The position numbers and the translations under genes were made by a program. Shown one piece after another: positions 58,907 through 64,000 of a stretch of DNA of 64,000 nt (positions within the stretch are counted from its first letter, which is position 1; each line of letters starts with the position of its first letter). The stretch lies in the NCBI GenBank assembly GCA_900491605.1, contig UESW01004238.1, positions 835,804 through 899,803 on the forward strand, in the 5' to 3' direction. Below the pieces are notes generated by a model. The model was not told where the DNA came from, made no database searches, and saw only the letters and a program-made list of their open reading frames with translations. Source of the stretch: Calamus simplicifolius (taxonomy: Eukaryota > Streptophyta > Magnoliopsida > Arecales > Arecaceae).

Positions 58907-60690
58907 CTATTGCTCGACTGGTAGGGCTTCTTCTGTTGTTTCGATACTTGGGGCTTCCAGATGCTCTATGTAAGCTTTTCCCAACGTCCCGTCGACTGAG
59001 GTAGCAAGCCGGGATAGAGCGTCAGCTCGGGGGTTCTCCCCTCGAGGAATGTAGCTGACGCTGAAGTAGGCTAAGGGAGAGGCTTGCGACTGTGTCATAC
59101 TAAGTAATGGGACATAGTAGGATCCTGCGCCTTGTACTCTCCTATGATTTGGCTAGTGACTAGCTGGGAGTCAGTGAATGCTCTAAGGTGCTTCACCCCG
59201 AGCTCCCGGGCCAACCTTATTCCAGACAATAGGGCCTCATACTCTGTCTGATTGTTGGTGGCTGGAAAGAGAAAGTGGAGAGCGCACTCGGTTACAACTC
59301 CGTCCGGATTAGCCAGGATGAGGCCTGCTCCGCTCCTTTGGGAATTTGACGCTCCATCCACATGAAGGATCCATTCATCCTCTCCAGTCCCAGGAGTTGA
59401 GGGGTTTGCATGGAACTCTTCTGGTTGCTCCATGCCCCAGGTGCATTCGACCAAGAAATCTGCTAGGACCTGAGACTTCATAGCCGACCGAAGATGGAAA
59501 GATAGGTCAAACTCTCCTAGCTTGAGCACCCACTTCACCAGTCGGCCCGAAGTATTCGGACAAGTGAGAATTGCCTTGAGTGGTTGGTCCGTGACCACCA
59601 TGATCGGATGAGCTTGAAAATAGGGTCGAAGGCGCTGGGCAGAGACAATCAACATGAAGATAATCTTCTCGATTCTCAAATACCTGGTTTCCACGTCATG
59701 AAGCACCTTGCTGGTGTAATACACCAGCTTTTGTGTTCCGTCGGCATCCATGCAAACCAGCACATAACTGATAGCTTCGGGAGAAGCCGCGAGGTACAGA
59801 AGAAGTTCTTCTCCATCCTTCGGCTTGGACAGCAGCGGTGGGGCAGACAAAAATTCTTTCAGTCCCTCGAAGGCCTCCTGGCACCCCTTCGTCCATTCGA
59901 ATCCATTGACCCTGCGCAGTGCCTTGAAGAAAGGCAAACATCTCTCAGTAGACTTGGATAAAAAATGGCTCAAAGCCGCCACCCTTCCCATCAAGCGTTG
60001 CACGTCCTTCTTGTTGGCAGAAGACTTCATGTACAAAATGGCTCGGACTTTATCGGGGTTCACCTCGATTCCATGTTGGGTCACCATGAAATCTAAGAAC
60101 TTGCCGGCTATTATACTAAAGGCGCACTTGTGAGGATTCAGCCTCATCTGGCATCGGCGGAGGTTGCCGAAGGTCTCCATCAGGTCGGCGATATGGTTGG
60201 TATCGCGAATGCTTTTTGTCAGCATGTCGTCCACGTATACCTCCATGTTGCATCCGATTTGGTCATCAAAGATTTTGTTCATTAGCCTTTGGTAAGTGGC
60301 CCCCATGTTCTTCAGTCCGAACGGCATTACCTTGTAACAGTATAGTCCCTTCTCAGTTATGAAAGAAGTAGCTTCCTCATCTGTCGGGTTCATCCTGATT
60401 TGGTTATATCCAGAGAAGGCATCCATGAAACTAAGGGTCTTATGACCGGACGTAGTGTCTACCAGTTGGTCGATCCGAGGCAAAAGGAAACTATCCTTGG
60501 GGCATGCTTTGTTGAGGTCCGTGAAGTCTATACACATCCTCCAGTTCTCGTTGGCCTTACGGACCATCACTATGTTAGCCAACCAATCGAGGTAGTGAAC
60601 TTCCCAGATGTGGCCCGCAGCTTTGAGCTTGCGGATTTCCTCGTCAATGGCCTTCTGTCTATCTGGGGCGAAGCTCCTCTTCTTCTATCA
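58907..60690 (-). pseudogene. Reverse transcriptase and RNase H of gypsy element E
   Basis: The open frame 60582-59095 begins in RT: VMVRKANENWRMCIDFTDLN, FMDAFSGYNQIRM, VMPFGLKNMGATYQRLM, YVDDML, and LNPHKCAF. The RNase H-type connection follows (FFKALRRVNGF, RLRPYFQAHPI), then a second RNase H-like domain with ILHVDGASNSQRSGAG, NNQTEYEALL and FTDSQLV. This duplicated RNase H arrangement is usual for the Tat lineage. The tail (59098-58907) has YIPRGENPRADALSRLA. The RT catalytic Asp pair is present. The N-terminal extension lies in another frame right of 60582. Confidence 0.9.
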
Positions 60691-61420
60691 AATGGGCCGG
60701 CATTCTGGCTTGAGGTTGAGCCAGTGAGTGATTATCTCCTCAGGGATGCCTGGCATATCAAATAACGACCATGCGAAGATGTCAGAATTGGCATGCAGGA
60801 AAGCAAGGAGCCTATCGTGCACCTCTTCCGAAAGTAGTGCTCCAATCTGGATGGTCCTCCTCGGTCCTCCCCCAAGGGGAAGGTTAGAAGGTGCTCGGCT
60901 GGCTCCCTCTCCTTTCCAGGTCTTGGGGTCGAGCGGTTCAAGCGCTGTGCCGATACCGTCTCTTGCAGACTGGGGGCTAAGTGGTAGCAAGCAGCAGCGG
61001 GTTCTGTTCTCCCTTCATTTCTTTGACCCTTTCGTCAGTGGGGAACCTCACCAGCAATCTCTTGGTGGATATAATAGCATCCAGTAAATTCAAGCCAGGC
61101 CATCCCAAGATAGCGTTGTAAGCCAACAGGATCCGGATCACCAGGAAGTTTATGATTACCGTGCTCTGATGCGGTGGAGTCTCAGCTATGATAGGGAGAG
61201 CGATCTCCCCTTCGATGCTCACAGAATATTCGGTAAAAACCATTAGAGGCGTGGTGATGGGTTGAAGAGAGGAGTTAGATAGGTTCATTCGAACAAAAGC
61301 CTCGTAGCTCAAAACATCAACAGAACTTCCACTATCTACTAAAATTCTCTTTACATGGTGTTTGGCTATTGTCATAGACACGACGACGTTGTCGTCATGT
61401 TTGTTAACTACCCCGTCCAA
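60691..61420 (-). pseudogene. Aspartic protease and RT leader of gypsy element E
   Basis: 61420-60977 carries the retropepsin: VKRILVDSGSSVDVLSYEAF with the DSG active site, TPLMVFTEYSVSIEGEI and AYNAILGWPGLN, the flap and hydrophobic core region. 60990-60688 carries VHDRLLAFLHANSDIFAWSLFDMPG, the normal RT leader. The frame breaks between the two and again near 60690. Gag should lie to the right but is replaced by element F. Confidence 0.85.
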
Positions 61421-61422
61421 GT

Positions 61423-63154
61423 TGTTGGAAGATTATTGAAAAATTATATGAACCAATCCTTTTGATTTTGATGATTACTAAAAGCCTTTGAGTTCATTAA
61501 AAGATATAATGAGTTTATTTAAATGAGCAACTAATTTATTTTGAACAATCAATGAGAATGTTAAAGTTTGACTTTAATCAATTTTGAAAGTAACTTTTAG
61601 CTCAATGTTTAAACTTTCAAAAAGAAATTTTATAATTCATGTTTTATTCAAGAGTTTTTGGAATAGTTCTTGAATCAATTCTTAATGTCAATTTTATTGA
61701 ATTCAAGTCAAAACAATGAATTAAAATGAATCTGGAACGTTTTTAATGTCAATCAGAAAAGTTTCTGATTTTTGATACGTTCCGAAGCCGACTCCTGAGT
61801 TTTAGAGTCGACTCCGCTCAGTGTACAGAAATGTGCATCTGTGTCGAGTCGACCCACAAAATTTGTCGAGTCGACCCCTGATTCTGTCGAGCCGACTCCT
61901 TGACTGTGCGAGTCGACTCCGCTCAGACACCAGAAGAGTGTTTTTCTGAGCACTTCGCGAGTCGATCCCAAGCCTTTCACGAGTCGACTCCCGACTTTCA
62001 GGAGTCGACACTTCACTTTTGGTGAGTCGACCCCTAACCTTTATAAACATTTCTATTTTTGGTAAGACGAGCTCGAGCCGACTCGGGAAAAGCATGAGTC
62101 GACTCCAGCAAATCTGGGCGAAATTTTTACGGATGCCAACTCAGCTCCAACGGTTAGTTTTTTGATTAACAGCTATTTTTCTTTGTCTCTAACGGATATA
62201 TTTTTGCAGAATCTATAAATAGAGGAGCTCTTTTCAAATCAAAAGGAGGAATAGAAAATCAAAAAGAGAGAAAAGAATATCTTTCAAAAAGAGGGAAAAA
62301 CAGAGCTTTATTGGAGAAATCTTCTAGTTTAAAATAGAGTGATTCAAAAGGAGTGAAATCAAAGAGGAAGTTTCGTCTGCTCCGGATCATCAATCCACAA
62401 GAGTCAAAGAAAATCCAAAAGCTTTTCAAAGATCAAATCGAAGGATTTTCAACATTCAACAAAAGGAGAAAAAGCTTCATCTCAACTCCAAAGTTTTCAA
62501 ACGGTCAAGAACCTTGCTGAGGGCTGATTCTATACTTCAAAGGAGTTGGAGAAGAGAAGCAAAGAAGCCAAGCCTGCATTCAAGCTTATTTAATCAGGCT
62601 TTTTTTAAACCTAAGCTTTATTTTGATTATTCTGCTCTAGAGGAGCTGTTTGTATTTAAACTCAAATTTATTTTCTTGTGTACTGATTCAAGTAGATTGA
62701 ATCAGTGGAGGTAGTTGTACCTCGTGGTAAGCTTGGGATAGCTTACGTGTTGGGTTCGTTGTGACCCTGTTTAAAACAACGTGTTGGGTTTTGTGCTAGT
62801 AAGCCCGTGTAAAACTGGCTGGGTTCGTTGTGCACCCGGGAAAACAACAAGTTTGAGTTGTGAGCTTAGAAAATAACTCGACTGTAATCTAGGGAGATTA
62901 TAGTGTGGACCCAAGTGAATCTTGGGAGTGGACGTAGGTGCTGGTTGCGCCGAACCACTATAAAACCTTGTGTTTGCCGTGCTCATTTGTCTCTTACTCT
63001 ATCTCTCTTATAATTCTGCTTGTGCATTGCTTCTTAGTTAATTTCTCTCACTTGCACATCTTGAGTAAATCTGTTTAAAACATTTTAAAAAGTCTTAAAT
63101 TTTTAAGAACCCAATTCACCCCCCCCCCCTCTTGGATTGCCATCTGGGCCAACA
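61423..63154 (+). repeat. 5' LTR of element F (mosaic)
   Basis: Starts TGTTGGAAGATTATTG and ends GGGCCAACA. Palindrome cluster at 61787-62105, TATAAATAG at 62214-62222. 62240-62520 is A-like (AAAATCAAAAAGAGAGAAAA, GATCAAATCGAAGG), while its flanks are D-like. Confidence 0.92.
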
Positions 63155-63156
63155 AT

Positions 63157-63168
63157 TGGTATCAGAGC
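63157..63168 (+). promoter_or_regulatory. Primer binding site of element F
   Basis: TGGTATCAGAGC, two bases after the LTR. Confidence 0.9.
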
Positions 63169-63216
63169 TAGTGCTCATTTAGAATTTGATCTCACGATCA
63201 AGGGCTAAAGATCCTT

Positions 63217-64000
63217 ATGGCAACACAAAGTGTTCATGTTTTGCTGAAGGTCATTCTACGAATAGACCTCCTTTATTTAATGGAACCAACTATTCATATT
63301 GGAAAGCTAGAATGAGGATATTCATTCAAGCTTCTGACTATGAATTGTGGGGAGTAATAATTAATGGACCTAGTACACCCACACACTTAATAGATGGCAC
63401 TATTGTTCCTAAGCCCGAAAGGGATTGGAATGATAATGATAGGAGAATGGCACAATTAAATGCTAAAGCCATTAACATTTTGTATTGTTCCTTAGACTCT
63501 AATGAATTCAACCGAATCTCAACATGTAATTCCGCAAAAGAAATTTGAGATAGGTTGGAAATTACACATGAAGGAACAAACCAAGTAAAAAGAATCAAAG
63601 ATAAATATTTTGGTTCATAAATATGAATTATTACTATGGAACAAAATGAAACCATCACATGCATGTTCACTAGATTCACTGATATTGTGAATGGTTTAAA
63701 AAGTCTTGAAAAAGTGTATACTAACTCTGAGCTTGTTCGCAAAATTCTTAGGTCACTTCCAAGGACTTGGGAAGCCAAGGTGACTGCCATACAAGAAGCC
63801 AAAGATCTGAACATCCTACCATTGGAAGAGCTTCTTGGTTCGCTGATGACTCAAGAGCTTCAAGTTAAACAACATGTCAATGAGGATGAGTCAAGAAAGA
63901 AGAAGACCATCGCCCTCAAAGCTGCGGAAAAGGAAGTAAGCAGCAGCGATGATGAAGAGGATGATGATGATGAGACAGCCCTCCTTGCAAGGAAATTCAA
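63217..64000 (+). pseudogene. gag: gag of element F, partial at the window end
   Basis: It starts MATQS, then one missing base near 63230 shifts the frame. The normal reading resumes as CFAEGHSTNRPPLFNGTNYSYWKARM. TGA at 63546-63548 replaces the Trp codon after AKEI. Further single-base changes lie near 63590 and 63630. Unlike D it keeps the DIVNGLKSL segment, so D's deletion is private. The sequence ends inside the acidic stretch before the first CCHC knuckle. Confidence 0.85.

Larger units (their letters stand above)
42063..61422 (-). mobile_element. Ty3/gypsy Tat-type element E with antisense ORF, split by D and cut by F
   Basis: Read on the minus strand from 61422: protease, RT, RNase H, integrase (to 57780), a tandem-repeat 3' UTR (57592-57418 continuing at 46818-45890), an antisense ORF on the plus strand (43182-45614), then LTR sequence ending near 42063. 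This order, with a plus-strand ORF of the putative gypsy-type transposon family downstream of integrase and tandem repeats in the 3' UTR, is known from the Tat lineage. The 5' LTR and gag lie beyond element F, outside the window. Base composition is clearly more GC-rich than the neighbours. Stops and frameshifts show it is old. Confidence 0.8.
61423..64000 (+). mobile_element. Sirevirus-type copia element F, 5' part
   Basis: The 5' LTR (61423-63154), PBS and the first 780 bases of gag are present, and the rest is beyond the window. The LTR resembles D in U3 but A in the region after the TATA box. The left flank CAAGT (61418-61422) is the expected TSD half. It inserted into the protease region of element E. 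Confidence 0.9.

Overview
This is plant nuclear repeat DNA: a retrotransposon nest with no host gene that I can recognise. The plant assignment rests on Ty1/copia elements primed by initiator-Met tRNA, a CACTA transposon with TNP2/DUF4218/DUF4216 homology, and a Ty3/gypsy Tat-type element with an antisense accessory ORF. The copia elements have Sirevirus hallmarks: LTRs of 1.5-1.75 kb, repeated AGGGGGAG polypurine boxes, GAGTCGACTC palindrome clusters in U3, and an extra ORF after pol. A monocot is plausible, but the sequence does not prove it.

Layout. 1-2683: decayed CACTA transposase (minus strand) and one element terminus, inserted in the pol of an old plus-strand Sirevirus (G), whose 3' half runs to 6756. 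7976-29010: minus-strand Sirevirus B (TSD GAGAG), whose 3' LTR is split by the complete plus-strand Sirevirus A (8368-19264, TSD AATCC). 31217-32190: Ty3/gypsy RT/RNase H relic, followed by a direct-repeat pair and a SINE-like retroposon with an 18-bp TSD. 34969-41117: short-LTR copia relic C with gag and protease-like parts, interrupted by a 3.3-kb solo LTR (TSD ACTAC). 42063-61422: minus-strand gypsy element E, with LTR, antisense intron-containing ORF on the plus strand, tandem-repeat array, integrase, RNase H, RT and protease. E is interrupted by the complete Sirevirus D (46819-57417, TSD CGGAG) and, at 61423, by Sirevirus F, which runs off the window.

How the parts work together. Each Sirevirus has the order LTR, PBS, gag, pol (protease, integrase, RT, RNase H), spacer, ORF3, PPT boxes, LTR. 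Gag should form the particle and pol should copy and insert the element. ORF3 has a plant-transposon-type domain followed by a coiled coil, and its role is unknown. All copies in the window carry frameshifts or stops. A and D have nearly identical LTRs and must be recent, while C, E, G and the CACTA are old.

The most interesting signal is a second palindrome block, followed by a TATA-like stretch, placed upstream of ORF3 in four Sirevirus copies. It repeats the arrangement of the LTR U3 and suggests an internal promoter for ORF3. The antisense ORF of gypsy element E also has its own TATA box and a well-supported intron, so two unrelated retroelement lineages here both appear to give an accessory ORF its own transcription signals.
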